DNA of 64,000 nt from Granulicella paludicola (GCF_025685545.1 NZ_JAGSYC010000018.1:62001-126000), one strand, 5' to 3'; positions 17,200 to 26,815 are shown, counted from the stretch's first letter. A program made the numbers and translations. The notes: a model not told the origin generated them from the sequence alone.

Positions 17200-19155
17200 A
17201 TGGCTCTCCACAGGCGTAGCTCTGCAGTTCTGCTCCCCTTCGTTCTCTCCCTCGCTGCGACCGGGGCGCGTACGTCCATGGCGCAGAGCTCCTCTGTTCC
17301 CACCCCCACGACGGAGCCAGCCACCAGCTTTCCCTCCATGCCTGCGCCCACACCAGTAAAAATCCAGACCGTGGTGCCAGCACCCGGCCAGCCTCTTCCC
17401 CCGACACCACCCCCAGCATCAAAGCCCGTCAAGCAAAAGGCCGCCGCCATCCAGTCCACAACCATGGCCGCCCTCCCCGCCTACGATCCCTACGCCGAAG
17501 GCGACCACGGCGACGAACTCGGCTCCACCTACATCCCCGTCGACAGCCCCGTCTACGCCATGGTTCTGCGGCTCTATTCCATGGGCTACCTCGACACGGG
17601 CTTCATCAACATGCGTCCCTGGACGCGCCGCAGCCTGCTGCACCGCCTCGACGCCGCCTCCGCCCAGATCATGGGCGATAACAACGATGAAGCCGTCGCC
17701 CTGCTCGCCAGCCTGCAAAGCTATATCCCCGAAGAGACACCCGGCGCTGGCCTCGCCCGCGGCCGCGTCTATGGCCTGGACACCGTCTACTCCCGCTTCA
17801 TGGAGATCTACGGCCAACCTCTCCGAGACAGCTTCCACCTCGGCCAGACCCTCTCCAACGACTACGGCCGCCCCTACGAAAAAGGCTTCAACAACATCAC
17901 CGGCTTCTCCAGCGTGAACGAGGCCGGCCGCTTCTCGCTCTACGTACGCGGCGAATACCAACACTCCCCAGCCGCCGCAGGCTACTCGCAGGCGCTCTCC
18001 GCACAGCTCTCCAACGCGGAAAACATCCCCTACTCCGGCTACAACCTGAACCAGGCCACCATCCCCACCGGCCCCATCGCGCAGACCGACACCTTCGCTC
18101 TGCAGGAAGCCACGCTCTCCCTCCACGTCCTCGGGCACGAGATCTCCGGCGGCAAATCCGACGCCTGGCTCAGCCCCGACTTCGGCGGTGCCATGGGCTG
18201 GAGCAACAACGCCCAGGACATCTATTCCTTCCGCATCAATCGCGTCGAGCCGCTGCACATCCCTCTGATCTCGCGCGCCATCGGACCCATCCAGTACGAC
18301 TTCTTCGTCGGCTCGCTCAAAGGCCACACCGACCCCAACGATCCGTGGATTCACTCCGAAACCATCGCCGTCGCGCCCACCAGCAACGTCCGCATCTCCT
18401 TCCAGCGCGCCGTGATCTGGGGCGGCGCAGGCCACGAGCCAGTGACGCTCCATACCTTCTTCCAAAGCTTCTTCAGCTTCAGTGACACCAACGGTGCCAC
18501 CAAGGGCTCCGCGAAGGACCCCGGCGCTCGCTTCAGCTCCTTTAACTTCAGCTACCGGCTGCCCTTCCTGCGCAAGTACGTCACGCTCTACACCGACTCC
18601 ACTACGCACGACGACGTCACCCCTATCAGCGCTCCCCGCCGCGCCGCCTACCGCCCCGGTGTGTACCTCTCGCATGTTCCCGGTGTGCCGAAGCTCGACC
18701 TCCGCGTGGAAGGCTCCAATACCGACATCTCCACCACCGCCAGCATCGGCGGCTCCTTTATGTACGTCGAGGTCATCCAGAAGCAGGGCTACACCAACAA
18801 GGGCTTCCTCCTCGGCGACTCCATCGGACGCGAAGGCAAAGGCGGCCAGGCGTGGGCCACCTATCACCTCTCGCCGAACGAGTGGATTCAGCTCGAATAT
18901 CTCCATAAGAAGACCTCCAAGGACTTCATCCCCGGAGGCACCACGCAGAACCAGTTCAAGCTCGATGTCGTGAAGCGCCTCCGCCGCGATCTCGAACTCG
19001 ACGGATGGGCGCAGTACGAAGGCTGGAAGGCCCCTATCTACAGCCCGAGCACACGCTTGGTCAAAGACACCACGGTGGCACTTCAGTTCACCTGGTTCCC
19101 CAGACTGCGCGCCACACCCGACGACTCGACTGCACCCGTACTTCGTATGCGCTGA
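17200..19155 (+). CDS. Wzi-like capsule assembly outer-membrane protein
   Basis: An exported protein of about 651 residues resembling the capsule assembly Wzi family, an outer-membrane beta-barrel that anchors capsule on the surface. It has an N-terminal signal (SAVLLPFVLSLAATGARTSM), a Pro/Thr-rich linker, the conserved start YIPVDSPVYAMVLRLYSMGY, and barrel-like repeats of alternating residues (RISFQRAVIWGGAGHEP, WIQLEYLHKKTSKDF). ATG 17200 is preferred over a TTG at 17194; neither has a strong ribosome-binding site. It is the first gene of the exopolysaccharide locus, 130 bases before the autokinase. Confidence 0.82.
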   Translation: MALHRRSSAVLLPFVLSLAATGARTSMAQSSSVPTPTTEPATSFPSMPAPTPVKIQTVVPAPGQPLPPTPPPASKPVKQKAAAIQSTTMAALPAYDPYAEGDHGDELGSTYIPVDSPVYAMVLRLYSMGYLDTGFINMRPWTRRSLLHRLDAASAQIMGDNNDEAVALLASLQSYIPEETPGAGLARGRVYGLDTVYSRFMEIYGQPLRDSFHLGQTLSNDYGRPYEKGFNNITGFSSVNEAGRFSLYVRGEYQHSPAAAGYSQALSAQLSNAENIPYSGYNLNQATIPTGPIAQTDTFALQEATLSLHVLGHEISGGKSDAWLSPDFGGAMGWSNNAQDIYSFRINRVEPLHIPLISRAIGPIQYDFFVGSLKGHTDPNDPWIHSETIAVAPTSNVRISFQRAVIWGGAGHEPVTLHTFFQSFFSFSDTNGATKGSAKDPGARFSSFNFSYRLPFLRKYVTLYTDSTTHDDVTPISAPRRAAYRPGVYLSHVPGVPKLDLRVEGSNTDISTTASIGGSFMYVEVIQKQGYTNKGFLLGDSIGREGKGGQAWATYHLSPNEWIQLEYLHKKTSKDFIPGGTTQNQFKLDVVKRLRRDLELDGWAQYEGWKAPIYSPSTRLVKDTTVALQFTWFPRLRATPDDSTAPVLRMR

Positions 19156-19285
19156 GGTTGCCCACCTCGTTATTGCCGATAGAGTAATCAGTACAATCTG
19201 CCGATTACGACCGTACTGGAACGTTGCCACCATCGAAGGGATTGAGCGTGAACGCACCCGGCTGCTTCGCGTAGACTGACATACG

Positions 19286-21517
19286 ATGACGTCCCCTCAG
19301 TTCGAAACACCCACCGTCGATCACGGTAGCCGTGGGCTCCCGCTGCAGACGCTGGACAATGCGAGCGACAGCGCCCTCTCCGACGCTTGGATCACGGTCC
19401 GTAAGCGGCTCTGGGTCATCGTTCTGTTGGGACTGCTCGGTGTCGGCTGGGGCTGGTACAAGGCCGTCACGCAACCGCGACTTTTTGAGGCCGCCGGTAC
19501 CATCGAAATTCGCAGTGGCTCCTCCAACGAGTACCGCATCGGCAACGCCAGCTCCACTGCCGAAGGTCCCTCGAAGATTCCAACGCAGCTCGCTATTCTC
19601 AAAAGCGATACGCTGCTGCTGAATGTGGCGCGAGACCTTGACCTCGCGAACGATCCGCGGTTCCTCGGTGGCACACCCGCCACCCGGCGCAATATCGATG
19701 ACCCGGTCGTGCGCCAGAGCGTCGTCAGCTCCCTGCAAGGCATCATCAACGTAACCACCCTGTCGAAGACAGACCTGATCCGCATCTCCTGCAACACGCT
19801 CAATGCCCAGCTCTCCGCCGACATCGTGAACAAGCTGGTGAACGATTACATCCTGTACAGCTTCGATTCACGCGCCGTGGCCTCAAAACGAGTCACGGGC
19901 TTCTTCTCCCATCAGCTCGACGACCTGAAAAAGCAAGTGGAAACCAGTCAGGGAGAGATGATCGATCTGCAGAAGCAGCTCGGTGTGCTCGGCTTTGACC
20001 CGTCCATCAACCAGGTCACCGCCAACCTCAGCGACCTCAACAAGGCCGCCAACACCGCCGAACTCGCCCGCATCCAGGCGCAGACACGCTATCGCGCTCT
20101 CGCCGAACTCGATGCCACGCCCAAGGGAACAGGCACCGACCGGGCGATCGCTGGCCCCGCCGTCGCCGGCCTGCGCAGCCAGCTCGAAATCGCCCGCGCC
20201 AATCTCGCTCAGCTCTCCGCCAACCTCGGCCCGAATCATCCGCAGATGCTCGCCGCCAAACAACAGGTCGCCGAACTGACGGAAGAACTCCACGAAGAGC
20301 AGAATCGCGTGCTCATCGACGCCCGCGCCGCCTATCTCACCGCCAAGGCCGAAGAAGACAATACCAAGGCCGCGCTGGCCACCCAACAGGACAGCGCCTT
20401 CAAGATGCGCGATGAACTCGTGGACTTCACCCTGAAGCAGCGCGAGTTCAATGCAAACCGCACCTTGTACGAAAACCTGCAGGAACGCATCCGCACCGCC
20501 GGTGTGCAGGCTGGCCTCGAGTCCACGGAAATCGACATCGTCGACGCCGCCGTGCCGCCCATCTCTCCCTCCCTGCGGCCCAAATCCACCATCATCCTCA
20601 TCAACACGCTCGCCATGCTCGTCCTCGGCATCGTCGCGACCTTCGTGCTCGATAGCCTGGACATGGGCCTGCGTACCGTCAGCGAGGTCGAAGCCGTCTC
20701 CGGCCTGCCTTCGCTCGCACTCATCCCGCGCACCCGCCGCAACGTCCAGGACACAGGCAAGCTCTCCACCGTGCAGCGCAACCTCGTCATGCTCTCGAGC
20801 CCGAAGTCGCAGTCGGCCGAAGCCTTCCGCGCCCTGCGCACCTCCCTGCTGCTCTCCATCGCAGGCGGCGAACCCCAGACCATCCTGCTCACCAGCGCCA
20901 CCCCCGCCGAAGGCAAGACCACCGTTTCCATGAACCTCGCCGCGGTGCTCACGCAGCGAGGCGTGCGCGTCCTGTTGATCGACGCCGATCTCCGCAGACC
21001 CACCGTTCACCATCGGCTCGGTCTGCAGGGCCAGATCGGACTCACTTCGATCCTCACCGGCAGCACCACCCTCGCCGAAGCCATACAGACCGTTCCCGAA
21101 ATCCCTGAGCTCGACATCCTCGTCAGCGGCCCAGTGCCTCCCTTCCCCACCGAAATGCTCAGCTCTGTCGCCATGCGCAACCTCCTCGAAGAGGCTCGTG
21201 GGACGTACACCCATATCGTCATGGACTCTCCACCGCTGCTCTCCGTCACTGACAGCATTGTGCTCGCCCGCGACGCGGACGCCGTCGTACTCATCGTCCG
21301 CCAGGGCAAGTCCAGCAAGCACGCCCTGCGCCGCGCCCGCGACCTCCTGATCCGCTCCGGCGCGCGCATCACCGGCGTCGCCCTCAACGCCGTCGACCTC
21401 AATGCGCCTGAGTACGCCTCCTATTACGGCTACTACGGATACTCCGGCTACGGCTCCGAGGGCGTCGACAGCACCGGCTGGGATGCCTCCACCAAGCCCA
21501 GCGAGAGGAAAGAGTAA
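19286..21517 (+). CDS. Polysaccharide co-polymerase / BY-type tyrosine autokinase (Wzc-like)
   Basis: A 743-residue inner-membrane protein. TM1 (LWVIVLLGLLGVGWGW) and TM2 (LINTLAMLVLGIVATFVL) flank a Wzz-type periplasmic coiled-coil domain. The cytoplasmic kinase has Walker A SATPAEGKTT (about residue 537), Walker A' LLIDADLRRP (about 563) and Walker B HIVMDSPPLL. The C-terminus bears the tyrosine cluster YASYYGYYGYSGYG (from about residue 711), the autophosphorylation site in Wzc. Cycling of that phosphorylation controls polymer length and export. Its stop overlaps the export-protein start (TAATG). The PHP phosphatase at 26920 is the probable partner. Confidence 0.95.
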   Translation: MTSPQFETPTVDHGSRGLPLQTLDNASDSALSDAWITVRKRLWVIVLLGLLGVGWGWYKAVTQPRLFEAAGTIEIRSGSSNEYRIGNASSTAEGPSKIPTQLAILKSDTLLLNVARDLDLANDPRFLGGTPATRRNIDDPVVRQSVVSSLQGIINVTTLSKTDLIRISCNTLNAQLSADIVNKLVNDYILYSFDSRAVASKRVTGFFSHQLDDLKKQVETSQGEMIDLQKQLGVLGFDPSINQVTANLSDLNKAANTAELARIQAQTRYRALAELDATPKGTGTDRAIAGPAVAGLRSQLEIARANLAQLSANLGPNHPQMLAAKQQVAELTEELHEEQNRVLIDARAAYLTAKAEEDNTKAALATQQDSAFKMRDELVDFTLKQREFNANRTLYENLQERIRTAGVQAGLESTEIDIVDAAVPPISPSLRPKSTIILINTLAMLVLGIVATFVLDSLDMGLRTVSEVEAVSGLPSLALIPRTRRNVQDTGKLSTVQRNLVMLSSPKSQSAEAFRALRTSLLLSIAGGEPQTILLTSATPAEGKTTVSMNLAAVLTQRGVRVLLIDADLRRPTVHHRLGLQGQIGLTSILTGSTTLAEAIQTVPEIPELDILVSGPVPPFPTEMLSSVAMRNLLEEARGTYTHIVMDSPPLLSVTDSIVLARDADAVVLIVRQGKSSKHALRRARDLLIRSGARITGVALNAVDLNAPEYASYYGYYGYSGYGSEGVDSTGWDASTKPSERKE

Positions 21518-22515
21518 TGCGCCCTCATACACCCTCGCTCGACCGCGCTCTGTCGGCACTGACGCTGCTGCCCTTCGCTCTGCTGCTGTTCGTTGCCCCT
21601 GCTGCCGCGCAGTTCAATGGCCCTGCCTCTCTCACCAGCTCCGCTGAGATCAACCGCCCCGCCTCTCTCACCACCGACAGCGCCATACTCTATCCCGCAG
21701 CTCACGATGTCCTGCTCAGTACCGGCGACCTGCTTTCCATCCGCGTCTTCGGCCAGCCCGATTACATCCCCATCGTCCGGGTCGGCACCGACGGCAACGC
21801 GCTGCTGCCTGAGATTGGCATCCTTCACCTCAGCGGCCTCACCATCACCGCCGCCGAGCAGCTCATCGCCGTCAAGCTCGTCGACGCCGGCATCTACGTT
21901 CATCCTCAGGTCACCCTACAGATCACCGAAGGCCCCAACGCCGTCGCCACCGTCATCGGCGAAACCCACGGCGTCGTTCCCATCGTCGGCACCCGCCGCC
22001 TTCTCGATGTCCTCACCACCGTCGGCGGCCTGCCTCCCACCGCCAGCCACGTCATCACCATCCACCGCCCCGGGCAGGACGCCCCCATCGTCGTCGATCT
22101 CGGCAGCGACCCACTCCGCAGTGAGCTCGCCAACATCCCCATCTTCGCCGGCGATACCATCGTCGTCTCCCGCATCGGTGTCGTGTACATGATCGGCGCC
22201 TTCAAGTCGGCCGGGATCATCCCGCTCACGCCCTACGCGCCCCTTACCCTCATGGAAGCCACCGCCCTCAGCGGCGGCCTCGGCTTCGAAGGCAAGTACG
22301 ACGACCTTCGCGTTATCCGCACCATTGGCGGCCAACGCACCGTCGTCAAACTCGACATCAAGCGTGTGCTCTACGGCCGCGCACCCGATCCTATCCTGCA
22401 GCCCAACGACATCGTCTTCCTGCCTAGCAGCGCCCTCAAAGCCTCCATCGGCAACGGCAGCGTCGGCACCCTGCTGGGCATCGCCAGCCTCCTCATCTCG
22501 GTCACGCTCCGCTAG
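21517..22515 (+). CDS. Polysaccharide export protein (Wza-like)
   Basis: A 332-residue exported protein of the outer-membrane polysaccharide export family. The signal peptide (LPFALLLFVAPAAAQF) has no lipobox cysteine, unlike E. coli Wza. The export domain shows LLSTGDLLSIRVFGQPDYIP and GNALLPEIGILHLSGLTITA. SLBB-like domains follow (VIGETHGVVPIVGTRRLLDV and YMIGAFKSAGIIPLTPYAPL). A C-terminal hydrophobic stretch (GTLLGIASLLISVTL) may cross a membrane. The start overlaps the autokinase stop by one base, so the two are made together. Confidence 0.92.
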   Translation: MRPHTPSLDRALSALTLLPFALLLFVAPAAAQFNGPASLTSSAEINRPASLTTDSAILYPAAHDVLLSTGDLLSIRVFGQPDYIPIVRVGTDGNALLPEIGILHLSGLTITAAEQLIAVKLVDAGIYVHPQVTLQITEGPNAVATVIGETHGVVPIVGTRRLLDVLTTVGGLPPTASHVITIHRPGQDAPIVVDLGSDPLRSELANIPIFAGDTIVVSRIGVVYMIGAFKSAGIIPLTPYAPLTLMEATALSGGLGFEGKYDDLRVIRTIGGQRTVVKLDIKRVLYGRAPDPILQPNDIVFLPSSALKASIGNGSVGTLLGIASLLISVTLR

Positions 22516-22530
22516 ACAGAGGACGACGCT

Positions 22531-23775
22531 ATGAGCATGACACCAGCCGACACGCAGCCCTCCCCCGTGCGTCTCGCCTACCTCGTCAGCCACCCCATTC
22601 AGTACCAGGCACCCTTGTTGCGACGCATCGCGCAGCAGCCCGACATCGCGCTCACCGTCCTCTTTGGCTCCGACTTCTCCGTGCGCGGCTACAAGGACGA
22701 AGGCTTCGGCGTCGAGGTCGCCTGGGACGTTCCTCTCCTCGACGGCTACACCTCAGAGTTCCTGCCAAAGCTGCGAGACACCGGCACCGTCTCCGCCGCC
22801 AGCCCCATCAGCCACGGCCTCTACAGCCGCCTCCAGAACCCCGATCGCACCCCGGCCTTTGACGCCCTCTGGGTCCACGGCTACGCCAGCGTCAACGCCC
22901 TGCAGGCGATCCTCGCCGCCAACGCGCTCGGCATCCCCGTTCTGCTTCGCGCCGAAGGCTGGCTCGGCGACCGCGACCGCGACCCCTGGAAGCTTGCCCT
23001 CAAGCATCTCTTCTTCTCCGCCCTCGGCCAAGGCATCGCCGCCGTGCTGCCCATCGGCACACGCAACGCCGAGTACTGGCAGCACTACTTCGGCAACACT
23101 GTCCCTCAATTCCCCATGCCCTATGCCGTCGACAACGATTGGTTCGCCTACCGCACCGAAGCTGCGGCCCCGCAAGCCGCAGCCCTGCGCGCTTCACTCC
23201 AGCTCGACCCCGCCCGCCCCGTCATCCTCTTCGCCAGCAAGCTTCAGACGCGCAAGCACGCCGGCCACCTCCTCGCCGCCTATGCGCAATTCGTCACAAG
23301 CCGTGATTTCGCTACTGCACCCTACCTCGTCATCGTCGGCGACGGCGAAGAGCGTGAACGACTCGAAGCCCAGTGCCGTACGCTCAAGCTCGACAGCGTG
23401 CGCTTCGCAGGCTTCCGCAATCAGACCGAGCTACCCGCCTTCTTCCACCTCGCCGACGTCTTCGTTCTGCCCTCGCAGCACGAACCCTGGGGTCTCATCG
23501 TCAACGAAGCCATGGCCGCTGGCTTGCCCGTCATCGTCTCCTCTGACGTCGGCAGCCACATCGATCTCGTCACCGACGGCCTCACCGGCTACGTCTACCC
23601 TGTCGGCGATATCCCGGCCCTTACGCATTCCCTCACCCGCATCTTCGCCACTCTTACCACTGCCGCCGAGATGGGCCACGCCGCACAACAGCGCATGACC
23701 ACATGGAGTTTCACCGAAGACCTCTGCGGTCTCCACGCGGCCCTCGCCCACACCACTCGCCGCCTCGCCCCCTAA
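22531..23775 (+). CDS. Glycosyltransferase family 4 protein
   Basis: A 414-residue GT-B fold sugar transferase. The N-terminal domain begins LAYLVSHPIQYQAPLLRRIA; the C-terminal nucleotide-sugar domain shows VILFASKLQTRKHAGHLL and the EX7E motif in EPWGLIVNEAMAAGLPVIV, typical of retaining GT4 enzymes. Donor and acceptor sugars are unknown. AGAGGACGACGCT precedes the ATG, 15 bases after the export gene. It acts at the cytoplasmic face in building the repeat unit. The next gene is separated by a heptamer repeat tract. Confidence 0.9.
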   Translation: MSMTPADTQPSPVRLAYLVSHPIQYQAPLLRRIAQQPDIALTVLFGSDFSVRGYKDEGFGVEVAWDVPLLDGYTSEFLPKLRDTGTVSAASPISHGLYSRLQNPDRTPAFDALWVHGYASVNALQAILAANALGIPVLLRAEGWLGDRDRDPWKLALKHLFFSALGQGIAAVLPIGTRNAEYWQHYFGNTVPQFPMPYAVDNDWFAYRTEAAAPQAAALRASLQLDPARPVILFASKLQTRKHAGHLLAAYAQFVTSRDFATAPYLVIVGDGEERERLEAQCRTLKLDSVRFAGFRNQTELPAFFHLADVFVLPSQHEPWGLIVNEAMAAGLPVIVSSDVGSHIDLVTDGLTGYVYPVGDIPALTHSLTRIFATLTTAAEMGHAAQQRMTTWSFTEDLCGLHAALAHTTRRLAP

Positions 23776-23776
23776 A

Positions 23777-23820
23777 CCCTATTCCCTATTCCCTGTTCCC
23801 TGTTCCCTGTTCCCTGTTCC
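23777..23820. repeat. Tandem heptamer repeat (ATTCCCT / GTTCCCT)
   Basis: About 5.7 copies of a 7-bp unit: two ATTCCCT, three GTTCCCT and a partial copy, after a leading CCCT. It fills the gap between two glycosyltransferase genes up to the base before the next start codon, so no purine-rich ribosome-binding site is present there. Confidence 0.9.
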
Positions 23821-23821
23821 T

Positions 23822-24946
23822 ATGAACCTCCTGCACATCATCAGCAACATGAAGCCCTCCAGCGGCGGCCCTCAGGAAGCCGTCCGCATGATGCTGCGCT
23901 CCACCCCCGCAGGTTCCACCAGCCACGTCGTCACCCTCGACGATCCCTCCGCCACCTTCCTCCACACCGAGCCGCACATCACGGCTCTCGGCCATCGCCA
24001 CCTCACCCCCTGGCTCCGCGCCAACCGCGGCCGTTTCGACGGCGTCGTCGTCCACGGCCTTTGGGAGCCTCTGTCCATCTCCGTGTTGCGAGCCATCGCC
24101 GGACACACGCCCTACGTCGTCTACACCCACGGCATGCTCGACCCCTACTTCAAACGCGCCTTTCCGATGAAGCACCTGAAGAAGTGGCTCTACTGGGTCC
24201 CCGTGCAGTACTGGGTCCTGCGCCGAGCCCACCGCGTCATCTTCACCACCACAGCCGAGCGCGACCTCTCCGCCCAAAGCTTCTGGCTACACCGCTGGAA
24301 CCCCGCCGTCATCGCCCTCGGAGCCGACGCGCCTCCTTCGAGTCTTGATCACTGCAAAGAGGTCTTCTTCGAGAGATGGCCTGCCCTGCGCGGAACACAG
24401 TTCCTGCTCTTTCTCGGAAGAATCGATCCCAAGAAAGGATGCGACCTGCTTCAGAGTGCCTTCGCAAAACTGGCTCGGCTGCACCCCAACCTTCACCTCG
24501 TCATCGCGGGCCCTGATCCTGTCGGTTGGAAGTCCAAACTAGAGGTGGAATACTTCGACTTCTACGCCGAAGGTCGAGTCTGGTGGCCCGGCATGCAAAC
24601 CGGCGAAGCCAAGTGGGGAGCCCTCGCCGCAGCCGACGCCTTCATCCTGCCCTCCCATCAGGAAAACTTCGGGATCGCCATTGTTGAGGCCCTAGCCTGC
24701 GGCACGCCCGCGCTGCTCACGCACCCCATCAACATCGCCGCCGATCTCGCCGCCGATGGCAGCGCCCTCGTTGAAGACGACACGCTGGAAGGCGTCACCC
24801 GACTCCTCACCCGCTGGCTCGCTCTCACCCCTGCCGAGCGCGACGCCATGCGCACGCAGGCAACACGCAGCGTCGCCGCAAGGTACGATATGCGAAAGAA
24901 CACCCAGACCCTCTTCGATCTGTTTCGTGAGACGCATCCAGCATGA
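23822..24946 (+). CDS. Glycosyltransferase family 4 protein
   Basis: A 374-residue GT-B transferase. The opening MNLLHIISNMKPSSGGPQEA and the C-terminal LLFLGRIDPKKGCDLLQSAF and HQENFGIAIVEALACGTPAL segments match GT4 enzymes with the EX7E catalytic motif. The acceptor is unknown. The ATG at 23822 has no Shine-Dalgarno sequence because the preceding bases are the TTCCCTG repeat; translation may rely on readthrough coupling or an unstructured leader. The stop overlaps the acetyltransferase start by 4 bases (ATGA). Confidence 0.9.
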   Translation: MNLLHIISNMKPSSGGPQEAVRMMLRSTPAGSTSHVVTLDDPSATFLHTEPHITALGHRHLTPWLRANRGRFDGVVVHGLWEPLSISVLRAIAGHTPYVVYTHGMLDPYFKRAFPMKHLKKWLYWVPVQYWVLRRAHRVIFTTTAERDLSAQSFWLHRWNPAVIALGADAPPSSLDHCKEVFFERWPALRGTQFLLFLGRIDPKKGCDLLQSAFAKLARLHPNLHLVIAGPDPVGWKSKLEVEYFDFYAEGRVWWPGMQTGEAKWGALAAADAFILPSHQENFGIAIVEALACGTPALLTHPINIAADLAADGSALVEDDTLEGVTRLLTRWLALTPAERDAMRTQATRSVAARYDMRKNTQTLFDLFRETHPA

Positions 24947-25554
24947 GCGACACCTCAACCCGCCGCCGGCACGAGTACCACCGCAGCGAAAGCATCGTCA
25001 TGCCACCGGACGCCGACGCCTATACCCAGCCATCCTTCCCCTTCAGCAATCGTGCCCGTCGCCAGCTCTGGAACCTCTGCTGGCTGCTGCTCTACCGCCC
25101 CTCGCCACGCCCCTTCCACGCCTGGCGCAGCCTTCTTCTCCGGCTCTTCGGCGCAAAGCTCGGCCCCCACTGTCACTTCTACCCCAGCGCTAAGATCTGG
25201 GCGCCCTGGAACCTCATCTGCGCAGACCAGGTCACTGCCGGCGATGGCGTCGAAATCTACAACCCAGCGCCCATCGTCTGCGGCTCGCATGTCATCTTCT
25301 CGCAGGGCAGTTACGTCTGCGGAGCCACGCATGACTACGACGACCCCACCTTTCCCCTCATCGCCTACCGCATGACCTTCGGTCCCTACGCCTGGATCTG
25401 CGCTCGCGCCTCCGTCGCTCCCGGCGTCAACGTTGGCGAAGGCGCAGTCCTCGGCCTAGGCTCGGTTGCCACGCGCGACCTCGCTCCCTGGACCATCTAC
25501 GCCGGCAACCCCGCCGCTCCCATCAAACAACGCACACCACACCCGAACCCTTAG
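24943..25554 (+). CDS. WcaF-like hexapeptide acetyltransferase
   Basis: A 203-residue left-handed beta-helix acyltransferase resembling colanic-acid acetyltransferase WcaF. The N-terminal part has a helical segment (ARRQLWNLCWLLLYRPSPRP). Hexapeptide turns run from AKLGPHCHFYPSAKIWAP to VAPGVNVGEGAVLGLGSVAT, and GATHDYDD carries the likely catalytic histidine. It probably O-acetylates the polysaccharide repeat unit using acetyl-CoA. The 4-base overlap with the preceding glycosyltransferase shows co-translation. The acceptor sugar cannot be deduced. Confidence 0.88.
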   Translation: MSDTSTRRRHEYHRSESIVMPPDADAYTQPSFPFSNRARRQLWNLCWLLLYRPSPRPFHAWRSLLLRLFGAKLGPHCHFYPSAKIWAPWNLICADQVTAGDGVEIYNPAPIVCGSHVIFSQGSYVCGATHDYDDPTFPLIAYRMTFGPYAWICARASVAPGVNVGEGAVLGLGSVATRDLAPWTIYAGNPAAPIKQRTPHPNP

Positions 25555-25579
25555 CCCCGCTCCCTACTCCCTGCCCTCT

Positions 25580-26392
25580 ATGCTCTCCATCCTCATCCTC
25601 ACGCGCAACGAGGCACAGAACATCGCCGACTGCCTCGCCTCTGTCGCCTGGTCGGACGACATTCACGTCCTCGACTCTCGCAGCACCGACGGGACACAGA
25701 GCCTCGCCACAGCCGCCGGAGCGCACGTCACCGACCGCACCTTCGATAACTGGTCGGCACACCAGAACTGGGCGCTCAAAAACCTGCCCTTCCAGCACCC
25801 ATGGGTCTTTTATCTAGACGCCGACGAGCGCGTCACCCCCGAACTCCGCGATGCCCTGCTCGCAGCCGCCGCAACCCCCGGCAACGCCTGCGCCTTCCGC
25901 GTCCAGCGCCGCGACTTCTTCATGAACACCTGGCTAAAGCATGTGCAGACCTCGCCCTTCTACCTGCGCCTCTTTCGTCCCGAATCCATGCGCTACGAGC
26001 GGCTCGTCAACCCCGTCTCCATCCCCAGCGGCCCCGTCGGACAGGTCACCGGCTACCTCGACCACTTCCCCTTCAGTAAAGGTCTCGACCACTGGCTCGA
26101 ACGTCATCGCCGCTACGCCGAGCTCGAAGCCGAGCAAACGCTGGCCAACCGTCGCAACCACTCCGCCTTCAGTCTCCGCGCCGCCCTCTTTGACCAGGAC
26201 TTCCACCGCCGCCGCTTCCACCAGAAGGAACTCTTCTACCGCCTTCCCTTCCGCCCGCTGATCCGTTTTGTTTATCTCTACATCCTGCGCCGCGGCTTCC
26301 TCGACGGAAAAGCTGGATACACCTACGCCCGACTTCAATCCCGCTACGAGTCATGGATCGTTGCCAGAACAAAAGAAATGGAGCGCAGCTAA
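25580..26392 (+). CDS. Glycosyltransferase family 2 protein (WaaE-like)
   Basis: A 270-residue GT-A transferase. The start MLSILILTRNEAQNIADCLA, the DSRSTDGTQ segment and the metal-binding FYLDADERVTPE are typical of GT2 enzymes such as LPS core glucosyltransferase WaaE/KdtX. The C-terminal part is rich in Arg/Tyr/Phe (RLPFRPLIRFVYLYILRRGF), suggesting membrane association. ATG 25580 was chosen because the GT2 core begins there; the open frame upstream overlaps the acetyltransferase. The leader again is a TCCCT-type repeat with no purine-rich ribosome-binding site. It ends the glycosyltransferase block. Confidence 0.88.
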   Translation: MLSILILTRNEAQNIADCLASVAWSDDIHVLDSRSTDGTQSLATAAGAHVTDRTFDNWSAHQNWALKNLPFQHPWVFYLDADERVTPELRDALLAAAATPGNACAFRVQRRDFFMNTWLKHVQTSPFYLRLFRPESMRYERLVNPVSIPSGPVGQVTGYLDHFPFSKGLDHWLERHRRYAELEAEQTLANRRNHSAFSLRAALFDQDFHRRRFHQKELFYRLPFRPLIRFVYLYILRRGFLDGKAGYTYARLQSRYESWIVARTKEMERS

Positions 26393-26431
26393 AAGCCGCG
26401 CCCCACCGTCCTTCGTGTTTCTATGCGCAGA

Positions 26432-26815
26432 CTAGCCGCGAAGCTTTGCCAGCAGATCGGTCGGATGAACCGGCTTGGCAAGAATCTCGAACTCGTGCCC
26501 CTGGGCGCGTGCGCGCTCCAGCAGATCGGCCGTCGCGGCCTGACCCGAGAAGAGCAGAATCTTGCACTTCGGCAGGCGGTTCCGCACCTCAATCGCAGCC
26601 TCGATGCCAGTCATCCCGGTCATAATCACGTCCGAGATCAACATGTCGGGCTTGAACTCTTCCAGCGACTCGATGGCCTTCTCGCCGCTGTAGACAGCAC
26701 GCGCTTCAAAACCAGCCTGATTGAGGATGATGACCAGTGTGTTGGCGATGACCTGTTCGTCGTCGGCTACTAGAACGCGGGGCTTACTGGAGGGGCTCGA
26801 TGTCGGTTCTGGCAT
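26432..26815 (-). CDS. Single-domain response regulator (receiver only)
   Basis: A 127-residue protein consisting of one CheY-like receiver. The acidic pair is ADDEQ, the phospho-acceptor aspartate is in MLISDVIMTGMTG, and the conserved lysine is in ILAKPVHPTDLL. No output domain is present, so it acts by protein contact or in a phosphorelay. ATG 26815 fits AGGAACG upstream; an open extension to 26890 is not receiver-like. It points away from the PHP phosphatase gene and sits in the exopolysaccharide locus, so it may help regulate it, but no sensor kinase is nearby. Confidence 0.87.
   Translation of the reverse strand: MPEPTSSPSSKPRVLVADDEQVIANTLVIILNQAGFEARAVYSGEKAIESLEEFKPDMLISDVIMTGMTGIEAAIEVRNRLPKCKILLFSGQAATADLLERARAQGHEFEILAKPVHPTDLLAKLRG

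Noticed and set aside
17419-21559. Long minus-strand frames (612 and 558 codons) opposite the Wzi-like and autokinase genes
   Set aside because: Both are Gly/Val/Glu-rich shadows made by codon bias; the plus-strand proteins have clear family motifs.
23777-23820. CRISPR array
   Set aside because: Unit of 7 bp without spacers; it is a simple tandem repeat.
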